Shown one piece after another: positions 26,685-33,576 of a DNA stretch of 33,576 nucleotides (the stretch's first letter is position 1; each line of letters starts with the position of its first letter). The stretch covers positions 1 to 33,576 of the forward strand of contig USPU01000004.1 of assembly GCA_900556745.1 (NCBI GenBank), given 5' to 3'. This DNA comes from an uncultured Veillonellaceae bacterium. Lineage in GTDB: Bacteria; Bacillota; Negativicutes; Veillonellales; Negativicoccaceae. The notes under the pieces are model-generated. The model did no database searches. It was not told the origin of the DNA and was given only the letters and a program-made list of their open reading frames with translations. The translations under genes and the position numbers were made by a program.

Positions 26685-27050
26685 ATGGATTATAAAAAGC
26701 GCCGGGTCACGTTAGACGGACGGCGGGAAACCATGTACATATTTGCCGCGCCTTTGGGACTTTTAAGCGATGTGTTTGCCGTTGATGTACGCACGCAGGG
26801 GAATGCGATTCGCACGGCGATCAGTGAGGTGCTGGATTACGAGTACGACTCGTCTTTTTACAGCGGCGAGGCGTACCTGTTTTCCGTGTACCGGGATATT
26901 ACATTGATCCAGCCGTTAGGCGCGGATGATTTGGCACAACCTTTGGAAGTGGACACGCAACGACTGTATATTATGATCGGTGATTTTCTCAGCGACAACG
27001 GAGAACACGTGGTTCGTTCCGACTGGGAAACAGAAAAAGAACACGGTTAA
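26685..27050 (+). CDS. Small protein of unknown function
   Basis: A 121-residue acidic soluble protein that I do not recognise. No signal peptide or membrane segment is seen. The centre alternates short strands and helices (FAAPLGLLSDVFAVDVRT..., AYLFSVYRDITLIQPLG). The chosen ATG has GGAG 8 bases upstream; an ATG 21 bases earlier would lie on top of the promoter. Its stop codon lies in the loop of its own terminator. It is a single-gene unit between abgT and murA. Confidence 0.65.
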   Translation: MDYKKRRVTLDGRRETMYIFAAPLGLLSDVFAVDVRTQGNAIRTAISEVLDYEYDSSFYSGEAYLFSVYRDITLIQPLGADDLAQPLEVDTQRLYIMIGDFLSDNGEHVVRSDWETEKEHG

Positions 27051-27063
27051 CCGTGTTCTTTTT
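27034..27063 (+). terminator. Terminator overlapping the small gene's stop codon
   Basis: AAAAAGAACACGG-TTAA-CCGTGTTCTTTTT, with the TAA stop in the loop. Confidence 0.9.
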
Positions 27064-27078
27064 ACATTTTCAAGCCGA

Positions 27079-27107
27079 TTGAAATCGCATGGTATACTTG
27101 TTATTAT
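27079..27107 (+). promoter_or_regulatory. murA promoter
   Basis: TTGAAA (27079-27084), 17-base spacer, TATTAT (27102-27107), about 80 bases before the TTG start. Confidence 0.7.
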
Positions 27108-27191
27108 ATAAATATCTCGAATACACATATAAAAAAACGATTTTATTTTGCGATTTACGATGTAATATAACCCCGATAGTGGAGGAACCAG

Positions 27192-28442
27192 TTGGAACAA
27201 TTATTCATCAAAGGCGGTCGCCGGCTTTCCGGCAAAGTGCGCGTGTCGAGCGCCAAAAACGCCGTGTTGCCGATTATTGCGGCGACGATGCTGCCGATTA
27301 CTCCGAGCACTCTGCCGGAGATTCCGCATTTGGAAGATGTCACGACTATTTGCAAAGTGTTGGAGCAACTCGGTGTTGTCGTTTCCCAAACGGACAATGA
27401 ATTACGCTTTGATGCGGCGCAGTTGACATCCTATGAGGCACCGTACGAATGGGTCAGCAAAATGCGGGCTTCGTTCCTTGTGATGGGGCCGCTTTTGGCG
27501 CGCCTGGGACGGGCAAAAATTTCACTGCCGGGCGGCTGTGCGATCGGCACTCGTCCGATTGATCTGCATTTGAAAGCGTTCGCCGCGCTCGGCGCGGAAA
27601 TTAATTTGGGGCACGGCTATGTGGAAGCCGTCGTGCCGAACGGTTTGAAAGGCGCGCAGATTTATCTCGACTTTCCGAGCGTCGGCGCGACCGAAAACGC
27701 GCTGATGGCGGCATGCCTTGCCGACGGTCGCACGGTCATCGAAAACGCGGCGGAAGAGCCCGAAATTGTCGATCTCGTGATGTTTTTGAACAGCATGGGC
27801 GCAAACATCCGCGGCGCGGGCACGAATGTGATTCGCATCGAAGGCGTAAAGGAACTGCACGGTGTCGTGCATAATGTCATTCCCGACCGCATCGAAGCCG
27901 GTACTTTTATGGTGGCGGCGGCCATGACGGGCGGGGATGTGTATGTGGAAAACGCGCTGGCGGAGCACGTTAAACCGCTGGTCGCGAAATTAAAAGAAGC
28001 GGGTGCGGCCGTGGTGGAAGACATCAACGGCATTCGCGTCGTCGGTCCGGATCGCTTGCGGGCAGTCGATGTAAAAACATTGCCGTATCCGGGGTTCCCG
28101 ACCGATATGCAGGCGCAGTTTATGGCGCTCACCACGATTGCCGAGGGCACGAGCGTGGTCAAAGAAACCGTATTTGAAAATCGGTTCATGCATGTGGACG
28201 CTCTGACCCGCATGGGCGCCAAAATTAAAATTGAAGGCGGCAGCGCCGTGATCGAGGGCGTGGAGCGTTTGGAAGGTTGTCCGGTCGAAGCGACCGATTT
28301 GCGCGCCGGCGCCGCCTTGGTGCTGGCCGGCTTGGTGGCGGACGGAACGACGTCGGTCGGACATCTGCATCACATCGATCGCGGTTATGACCATTTTGTA
28401 GAAAAATTAAGCGGTTTGGGAGCAGACATTGTTCGGAAATAA
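27192..28442 (+). CDS. murA: UDP-N-acetylglucosamine 1-carboxyvinyltransferase
   Basis: A 416-residue EPT-fold enzyme, the first committed step of peptidoglycan synthesis, adding enolpyruvate to UDP-GlcNAc. K22 (SSAKNAVLP) and the loop cysteine C116 ([14 protein letters not shown]) are present; a Cys here is the fosfomycin-sensitive form. The TTG start has GGAGG 6 bases upstream. It overlaps the MreB-like gene by 14 bases. Confidence 0.96.
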   Translation: MEQLFIKGGRRLSGKVRVSSAKNAVLPIIAATMLPITPSTLPEIPHLEDVTTICKVLEQLGVVVSQTDNELRFDAAQLTSYEAPYEWVSKMRASFLVMGPLLARLGRAKISLPGGCAIGTRPIDLHLKAFAALGAEINLGHGYVEAVVPNGLKGAQIYLDFPSVGATENALMAACLADGRTVIENAAEEPEIVDLVMFLNSMGANIRGAGTNVIRIEGVKELHGVVHNVIPDRIEAGTFMVAAAMTGGDVYVENALAEHVKPLVAKLKEAGAAVVEDINGIRVVGPDRLRAVDVKTLPYPGFPTDMQAQFMALTTIAEGTSVVKETVFENRFMHVDALTRMGAKIKIEGGSAVIEGVERLEGCPVEATDLRAGAALVLAGLVADGTTSVGHLHHIDRGYDHFVEKLSGLGADIVRK

Positions 28443-29547
28443 ACGTAAATCGGTACGGAGCAAAAGTGCGCGGCGGACACCACCCGCGACGCGGCAACGT
28501 CGTTCGCACTCTCTGCTTGATTGGCTGGCCGGTGTCGGCGCGACGGATATCGCTGTCGATTTGGGTTCCGCCAATACGGTAGTGTATGTACGCGGCGAAG
28601 GCGTCGTGGTACGGGAGCCTTCGGTGTTGGCGGTCGATCGGGAAACGCGTGAAGTCGTGGCGCTCGGCGCGAAAGCGGCGGCCTTGGCCGGACGCGTACC
28701 GCAGGAACTTGTCTTGGTGCGACCGGTGGAACGTGGTGTCGTTACGGATTTTTCCGCGGCGGCGCACTTGGTACATGAACTTGTCGGGCGACAGGTTTCG
28801 GGCTTATGGAAACGTCCGCGTTTGGTGATGACGCTGGCGGGGCGGCAAAGCGATGTCGCCGCGGCGGCTCTGTTGGGAACGGCGGCGGCTTTGGGAGCGC
28901 GGAAAGCGGTGCGCTTGCCGGGCACTCTCGCCGCAGCCTACGGCGCCGATTTGGATAAAGCCAAAACAGCGGGACTTCTGGTCGCCGATTTGGGCGCCGG
29001 TAAAACGGATCTGGCTGTGGTGGACGCCAACGGTTTGGTGGATACGGAAGTGCTGCCGCTCGGCAGCATGGATCTCGATCGGGCGATTGCGAAAATCGTC
29101 TTGCAGGAAACGGGATTATTGCTCGGCCCCCTTACCTGTGAACGCTTGAAGCAACATTTCTGCGATTTGGACGAAAAGGCGACAGCCACATCGCTGTGTG
29201 CGGGCAAAGACAGTCAAACCGGTTTGCCGCGGCAAACGGAAATTACAGCAGCCATGTTGCGACCGGCGCTGATTCCGTACGCACATCAGATCGCGCAGGC
29301 GTTGCATGAAATATTGCATCAAACGCGCCCCGAACTCAGTCAATGGATTTCGTCGCACGGCATTATGCTGGTCGGCGGCGGCGCGCTTTTGCGCGGTTTG
29401 GATCGCTACTTAACGCAGTTTCTCGGCGTGCCGGTGTATCTCGGTGAAGATCCCTTGTACGCGGTGGCGATCGGCGCGGGTAAAGCACTCTTGGAAATGC
29501 CGTTGCTGCGAGATTCGCTGGGCTTTGAAAATCCGCACTCCGCATAA
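28429..29547 (+). CDS. Divergent MreB/Mbl-like protein lacking catalytic glutamates
   Basis: A 372-residue actin-fold protein. A basic tail (residues 1-28, rich in Lys/Arg) precedes the core. Phosphate-1 is [15 protein letters not shown] (44-58), phosphate-2 is D187-LGAGKT (instead of the usual DIGGGTT), and the adenosine motif is [15 protein letters not shown] (314-328). The conserved IEEPMAAAIG segment, which holds the catalytic Glu in MreB, reads [10 protein letters not shown] (163-172), and the usual GERTAEEIK element is also changed ([11 protein letters not shown]). So it probably binds nucleotide poorly or hydrolyses it little. The TTG start lies inside murA, with GGAG 6 bases upstream. 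It may organise wall synthesis as a structural or regulatory filament. Confidence 0.85.
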   Translation: MFGNKRKSVRSKSARRTPPATRQRRSHSLLDWLAGVGATDIAVDLGSANTVVYVRGEGVVVREPSVLAVDRETREVVALGAKAAALAGRVPQELVLVRPVERGVVTDFSAAAHLVHELVGRQVSGLWKRPRLVMTLAGRQSDVAAAALLGTAAALGARKAVRLPGTLAAAYGADLDKAKTAGLLVADLGAGKTDLAVVDANGLVDTEVLPLGSMDLDRAIAKIVLQETGLLLGPLTCERLKQHFCDLDEKATATSLCAGKDSQTGLPRQTEITAAMLRPALIPYAHQIAQALHEILHQTRPELSQWISSHGIMLVGGGALLRGLDRYLTQFLGVPVYLGEDPLYAVAIGAGKALLEMPLLRDSLGFENPHSA

Positions 29548-29562
29548 ACGTCAACAGTAATA

Positions 29563-29571
29563 TGGTATAAT
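29563..29571 (+). promoter_or_regulatory. Extended -10 promoter for the small barrel-sandwich gene
   Basis: TGGTATAAT is an extended -10, about 20 bases before the start. No good -35 is seen. Confidence 0.5.
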
Positions 29572-29591
29572 AGGCGTGTGAGGTGATACCT

Positions 29592-29897
29592 ATGAAAAAA
29601 AGCAAAAAACGCATGCGCGCGTCATTATTGTTAGCTGCCGCTTTGGCTGTTTTGGGTGTGGTCGGCGTCATGGCGCAGGCCGTGGTTCATACAACCGTAT
29701 TAACGGGTAAAGTAACCGATGTCGTGCCGGTGGGTACGGAGGTTAAAGAAGGCACGCCGCTTGTCTCCGTTGAATCGTTGGCCGGTTCGATGCCGGCAGC
29801 GCGGGCTACGGTGGACGGCAAAGTGACAAAAGTGGAAACGCAAGTCGGTGCAACGATTAATAAAGGCGATGAAGTCGCGATCGTGGAAACCAAATAG
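29592..29897 (+). CDS. Membrane-anchored barrel-sandwich (biotinyl/lipoyl-like) small protein
   Basis: A 101-residue protein with a basic N terminus, one membrane helix (about residues 8-30) and an outside domain. The domain has the two-half repeat of a biotinyl/lipoyl barrel-sandwich (VVPVGTEVKEGTPLVSVE and VETQVGATINKGDEVAIVE), but the turn that would carry the modified lysine reads SMPAARATVDGKV, with no lysine at the usual place. It therefore looks like an adaptor or HlyD/M23-associated hybrid motif, not a biotin carrier. GAGGTG lies 6 bases before the ATG. It is directly upstream of the S55 gene, so they probably act together outside the membrane. Confidence 0.62.
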   Translation: MKKSKKRMRASLLLAAALAVLGVVGVMAQAVVHTTVLTGKVTDVVPVGTEVKEGTPLVSVESLAGSMPAARATVDGKVTKVETQVGATINKGDEVAIVETK

Positions 29898-29904
29898 GAG
29901 CGAT

Positions 29905-31842
29905 ATGAACGTATTCAAAAAGCGTCGGCGATCGGTATGGTTGCTGACGCTTCTCTTTACATTAGTAACTTACTTCGCCAATGCGGTCGACATCATGCCG
30001 CCGTCGGATGTGCGGGAAGGCATGCGCGGCGTGGCCAAGACGGTGGTGCAGGGCGACACGATTGAAGAATTTGACGTCGATGTGCTCGGCGTACTCCAAC
30101 AGCGCGGCCCTTCCGGCGATTTGATTTTGGTCAAAGTCAGCGGACCGGTGATTGAAAAAACCGGCGGCATCGCGCAGGGGATGAGCGGCAGTCCCGTGTA
30201 TATTGACGGTAAACTTGTCGGCGCGATCGGGTACGGCTGGGGCTTTGCGGACGGCACGGTGGGCATGGTGACGCCGATTGGCGACATGCTGAAACTGTGG
30301 GCGTTGCCGGATAAAGCGGCGCATGACGAAGCGCCGTCGGTAGAGCCGCCGCTGATTCCGATGGGCACGCCGTTGATGGCGGCGGGATTTACGCCCGAGT
30401 CGTTGCAATATCTGACGCAAAAGTTGGCGCCGTTCGGATTGCAGCCGCAAGCGACAGCCGGCGCGGGTAACTATGACGCCGCGCCGCATGCGTTGCAACC
30501 GGGCAGCGCGGTCGCGGTGACGCTCGTCACCGGGGATTTGAAATTGGGCGCGATCGGTACGGTCACGTACGTCGATGAAAATCGTATTGTGGCGTTCGGG
30601 CATCCGTTTTTAAAGCGCGGCGAATTGGATTATTTCATGCACAATTCGTACATTTTCACGGTGGTGCCGTCAGTGAATTCCGCATTTAAGATCGGCTCCA
30701 TCGGCAGCGAGATCGGTAAAATTTACCAGGATCGCGGCGCGGGGATTGCCGGCATCGAAGGCCGCGCGCCGAAAGCCGTGGCGATGCAGGTCAACGTGAC
30801 GGATCGCGATACGCAAACGGATCGCGTGGCGAATGTGCGCATGGTTGAGGATCACGATTTAACGCCGATTTTGGCGGCGACGACTGCGTACGATCTTGTC
30901 AAAAAAACGATTGATCGCGGCGGTCGCGGCACGGTCAAACTCAGCTATGAATTTTTGCCGCAGGATACGTCGCTACCGACATTTAAACGCGATAATATGT
31001 ACTACTCGGCCAAGAGTGTCAGCGAACGCTCTGTCGATGAACTGTACAACGTGCTGGAAGCGCTGGCGAAAAATCCGTTCCAAAAATATGCGTTGCGCGG
31101 CATCAATTTGTCCCTTTCGTTGACGGAAGATAAAGAAGTCGCGGAAATCATTGACGCGAAAGCGCGGCCGGCCGTTGTAAGTCCGGGTGACGTTATCTAT
31201 GTCAATGTCAAATTGCGTCCGTACCGAGGCGAAGTCTTTTCCAAAGCGCTCGCCTTTACGGTGCCTGCCGACCGGCCGCTCGGACCGATGACGCTGGAAG
31301 TGCGCGGCGGCGGTGTCGTGCCGTTGCCGTACCTGATCCAAAAACAGCAACTCAATTTGACGGATGAAATTATTGATCGATTGCGAACGTATAAAGATTT
31401 CCGTGATTTTCTGAACAAGCTGCAAAAGGAAGACAAAAATAACGAGCTGATCGTGGAAATTTTGGAAGACAATGTCAGCATGGTGCCGGACGAAGAGTCC
31501 GCGGGACATCACGCTCAGTTGCAGGAGCCGGCGAAAGAAACGCTGCCGGATTACTTGCATAAAGGTAAAAAGACCGATGCGGATACGTTGGCGGGCGGAG
31601 ATGACGACGAGAAAGCCAAAACGCGCGTCACGATGCCGTACATTATTAAAGGCGACGGCCAATTCGAATTTGAAGTGGTAGCGCCCAACGATCGTCGCCG
31701 TCGCGATGCGGTGAAAGAAATCATGGCGCAGTTGCGGGAAAAAGTGTCGGCGAACGATGCCGAAGCAGGCAGCGATCAGGAAAATAAAAAGGCGAAAAAA
31801 GATCCGCAAGCTGCCAAGCGCCCGGCGAAAGATAAAAAATGA
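29905..31842 (+). CDS. Secreted SpoIVB/S55-domain protein with permuted motif order
   Basis: A 645-residue protein with a signal segment (residues 1-28, ending ANA). Near the start of the mature part is IEKTGGIAQGMSGSPVYIDGKLVGAIGYG (about 83-111), matching the serine site of SpoIVB; S94 is the likely nucleophile. The histidine motif, IVAFGHPFLKRG with H233, comes after it, the reverse of SpoIVB, and the usual Asp 15 residues before the Ser is S79. GYIYIVGS-type lipid-binding motifs are not seen. About 300 further residues are predicted beta-rich, and the C terminus is Lys-rich low complexity. Possible roles: envelope protease or inactive scaffold. The ATG has GGAG 4 bases upstream. Confidence 0.78.
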   Translation: MNVFKKRRRSVWLLTLLFTLVTYFANAVDIMPPSDVREGMRGVAKTVVQGDTIEEFDVDVLGVLQQRGPSGDLILVKVSGPVIEKTGGIAQGMSGSPVYIDGKLVGAIGYGWGFADGTVGMVTPIGDMLKLWALPDKAAHDEAPSVEPPLIPMGTPLMAAGFTPESLQYLTQKLAPFGLQPQATAGAGNYDAAPHALQPGSAVAVTLVTGDLKLGAIGTVTYVDENRIVAFGHPFLKRGELDYFMHNSYIFTVVPSVNSAFKIGSIGSEIGKIYQDRGAGIAGIEGRAPKAVAMQVNVTDRDTQTDRVANVRMVEDHDLTPILAATTAYDLVKKTIDRGGRGTVKLSYEFLPQDTSLPTFKRDNMYYSAKSVSERSVDELYNVLEALAKNPFQKYALRGINLSLSLTEDKEVAEIIDAKARPAVVSPGDVIYVNVKLRPYRGEVFSKALAFTVPADRPLGPMTLEVRGGGVVPLPYLIQKQQLNLTDEIIDRLRTYKDFRDFLNKLQKEDKNNELIVEILEDNVSMVPDEESAGHHAQLQEPAKETLPDYLHKGKKTDADTLAGGDDDEKAKTRVTMPYIIKGDGQFEFEVVAPNDRRRRDAVKEIMAQLREKVSANDAEAGSDQENKKAKKDPQAAKRPAKDKK

Positions 31843-31845
31843 AAT

Positions 31846-31875
31846 AAAAAAGAACCGCAGCTGCGGTTCTTTTTT
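31846..31875. terminator. Bidirectional terminator, perfect palindrome
   Basis: AAAAAAGAACCGCAG directly followed by its inverted copy, between convergent genes. It works in both directions. Confidence 0.9.
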
Positions 31876-31886
31876 ATTGTCGTAAA

Positions 31887-33302
31887 TTACGCGTCATGAT
31901 CAAAGAGGACTTTACTCTGGGTAAATTCCAAGATACCCTCAATGCCTCCTTCGCGGCCGATGCCGCTCATTTTGTAACCGCCGAAAGGCGCGGTCACATC
32001 GCGCGCGCTGTCGTTGATATACACATTGCCCGATTTAATGCGGCGCGCGAACGCGACGGCCTCATCAAACGGTCCGTGCACCGCGGCGTTCAGGCCGTAA
32101 ATCGTATCGTTGGCGATATGCAGCGCATCCGGTATGTCCTTGTACGTAATGACGCACAGCACGGGGCCGAAGATTTCTTCCTGCGCGATTTGCATATCGT
32201 TGGTAACATCAGTGAAAATCACAGGTTGGACGTAGTAGCCGCCGATCGGTTCGGTGGGCACACTGCCGGTGAGCATGCGCGCGCCTTCGGCAAGACCCGT
32301 TTCAATGTATTTTTTCACTTTGGTGAATTGTTTTTTACTGGCCAACGGTCCGATCTTCGTGCCTTCTTCCCGCGGATCGCCGACCGGATATTCTTGCAGA
32401 ATTTCCACTAAACGCGTTTCGATGGCTTCTTTCTGATCTTCCGGAATCAACAAGCGGGACAGCGCCGAGCACGTTTGGCCGCAATTCAAGAGGAGCGAGT
32501 TGAAACAGGCTCGGATCGCCTGATCGATATCGGCGCCCGGCAGAATCACGCAGGGCGATTTGCCGCCGAGCTCCAAGTGGATTTTTTTCACCGAATCCAA
32601 ACCGTGCTTACCGACTTCAATACCGCCGGTAGTGGAACCGGTGAAGGAAACCATGTCGACCAGCGGATGCGAGGCCAAAACGTTGCCGACATCGCCGCCG
32701 CGACCCGTGACGAGATTTAAAACGCCTTTAGGCAATCCCGCCTGATGGAACGCGTCCACCAAGTAGTATACGGAAAGCGGCGTGTGCTGACTCGGTTTCA
32801 AAACAACGGTATTACCCATCAAAATGGCCGGCATGATTTTCTGCACGACCTGACCGAGCGGATAGTTCCACGGCGTAATGGCCGCGACTACACCGACCGG
32901 CTCACGATACAATGTCGAATGCTCCAACTCTTCCCGAAATTCGATTTCTTGCGCCAGACGCATGAAGGTACGCATGCGTTCCACCTGGAAATCGAAATGA
33001 ACCTTTTCGGCCATTTGGCTCGGCGCGCCGAGCTCCTTGATTTCAATATCGACGATTTCCGCTTTGCGGGTCAGCAGCTGCGCCAACATTTTTTCGCAAA
33101 TCGTCAGCCGCGCGGCGAGCGGCGATTCCTGCCAACGCCAGGCGGCATCGGCGGCGGCTCGACAGGCCGCGTCGACTTCAGCGTCGGTGGCGACGGGAAC
33201 GGCGGCGAACCGATACATGCTCGCGGGATTTTCTACCTTGATTCGTTCCGTGCTTTGGGGCGTGACCCATTCCCCGTTGATATATAAACGTTCGAAATTC
33301 AT
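31887..33302 (-). CDS. NAD(P)-dependent aldehyde dehydrogenase
   Basis: A 471-residue ALDH-superfamily enzyme oxidising an aldehyde to the acid. Visible are ITPWNYPLGQVVQK (cofactor region), FTGSTTGGIEVGK, the glutamate in LELGGKSPCVIL and the catalytic cysteine in NCGQTCSALSRL, followed by EEIFGPVLCV. The chosen ATG has AAAGGAG 6 bases upstream; the frame extends further, but without a site. Substrate cannot be named; it is not an obvious acylating or proline-pathway type. It stands alone on the minus strand. Confidence 0.93.
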   Translation of the reverse strand: MNFERLYINGEWVTPQSTERIKVENPASMYRFAAVPVATDAEVDAACRAAADAAWRWQESPLAARLTICEKMLAQLLTRKAEIVDIEIKELGAPSQMAEKVHFDFQVERMRTFMRLAQEIEFREELEHSTLYREPVGVVAAITPWNYPLGQVVQKIMPAILMGNTVVLKPSQHTPLSVYYLVDAFHQAGLPKGVLNLVTGRGGDVGNVLASHPLVDMVSFTGSTTGGIEVGKHGLDSVKKIHLELGGKSPCVILPGADIDQAIRACFNSLLLNCGQTCSALSRLLIPEDQKEAIETRLVEILQEYPVGDPREEGTKIGPLASKKQFTKVKKYIETGLAEGARMLTGSVPTEPIGGYYVQPVIFTDVTNDMQIAQEEIFGPVLCVITYKDIPDALHIANDTIYGLNAAVHGPFDEAVAFARRIKSGNVYINDSARDVTAPFGGYKMSGIGREGGIEGILEFTQSKVLFDHDA

Positions 33303-33339
33303 GGGAGACTCCTTTCGTAACAATGGATTCCTTTGTTTC

Positions 33340-33368
33340 ATTGTACTTGCATCTAAAACAGGAAACAA
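33340..33368 (-). promoter_or_regulatory. Aldehyde dehydrogenase promoter
   Basis: Minus-strand TTGTTT, 17-base spacer, TACAAT, about 35 bases before the start codon. Confidence 0.55.
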
Positions 33369-33399
33369 GGTGCGGCGGCGAAAATTTGTCATCAAGATA

Positions 33400-33408
33400 T
33401 GTTAAAAT
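33400..33408 (+). promoter_or_regulatory. Weak extended -10 for the YpfJ-like gene
   Basis: TGTTAAAAT, about 40 bases before the last gene's start. The -35 is unclear. Confidence 0.3.
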
Positions 33409-33446
33409 AAAAATAAAACAGACGTAATACAGAGGAGGTTTCGGCA

Positions 33447-33576
33447 ATGCAATGGCGGGGCAGACGGATGAGCAGTAACACGGGGCGCGGTGGCGGACTG
33501 GCGAAAATCGGCGGGTTGGGTTTAATTATTTTCGCTTTGATCTATTCGTTTTTTGGCGGCGACGTCTCCGACGTAA
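33447..33576 (+). CDS. N terminus of a YpfJ-like neutral zinc metallopeptidase (partial)
   Basis: The ATG has AGGAGG 8 bases upstream. The 43 visible residues begin MQWRGRRMSSN, then a Gly-rich stretch (GRGGGLAKIGGLG) and a membrane helix (LIIFALIYSFFGG). This matches the start of YpfJ/COG2321 proteins (M[RQ]W[RK]GRR-S-N then Gly-rich, then one helix). The zinc motif lies beyond the window, so the call rests on the N terminus only. Confidence 0.72.
   Translation, partial: MQWRGRRMSSNTGRGGGLAKIGGLGLIIFALIYSFFGGDVSDV

Overview
The window looks like a stretch of a Bacillota chromosome with moderately high GC. It has strong AGGAGG-type ribosome sites, several TTG and GTG starts, a T-box leader, three loci for energy-coupling factor (ECF) vitamin or amino-acid uptake, and the conserved DUF1934-argS-pyrG block. 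Sporulation-derived homologs (an S55/SpoIVB-type protein and an MreB/Mbl-type protein beside murA) sit in what otherwise looks like a non-sporulating gene set. Together this suggests a Negativicutes-type organism (Veillonella/Dialister/Negativicoccus-like); that placement is inference, not proof. No rRNA, CRISPR array, insertion sequence or prophage was seen. The region reads as ordinary, gene-dense chromosome.

Layout. 1-3121 (+): a tight operon with a partial upstream gene, a GDYXXLXY-like membrane-anchored protein, an ArsR-family zinc-type repressor, a SixA-like phosphatase, a YfbR-type 5'-nucleotidase and a pyridoxal kinase. 3166-9055 (-): a secreted M48 protease, a DUF6056-like and a DUF2254 membrane protein, tRNA-Gly(CCC), and a Tat-exported HD-domain protein. 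9284-10209 (+): tatA-tatC, divergent from the HD gene. 10239-12264 (-): a RibU-like riboflavin S component and a sodium:solute symporter. 12383-15541 (+): a tryptophan-type T-box leader (UGG specifier) followed by a self-contained ECF transporter made of a TrpP-like S component fused to an ATPase, a second ATPase and an EcfT. 15628-17855 (+): a PLP aminotransferase and a YkvI-type transporter.

17935-21639 (-): DUF1934, argS and pyrG. 21888-22511 (-): DedA. 22752-23474 (+): another ECF S component, divergent from DedA, with overlapping promoters. 23525-26359 (-): abgT and pepT. 26685-27050 (+): an unknown small protein. 27192-31842 (+): murA, a divergent MreB-like protein, a small membrane-anchored barrel-sandwich protein and a secreted S55-domain protein. 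31887-33302 (-): an aldehyde dehydrogenase. 33447-end (+): the start of a YpfJ-like metallopeptidase gene.

The most interesting points are: the Trp T-box driving a dedicated S-ATPase fusion ECF transporter, whose two ATPases have complementary defects that leave one good and one degenerate ATP site; a minimal TatAC pair beside a single Tat substrate whose leader can hide its own ribosome site; and an MreB paralog lacking the usual catalytic glutamates next to a protein with the S55 Ser and His motifs in swapped order.
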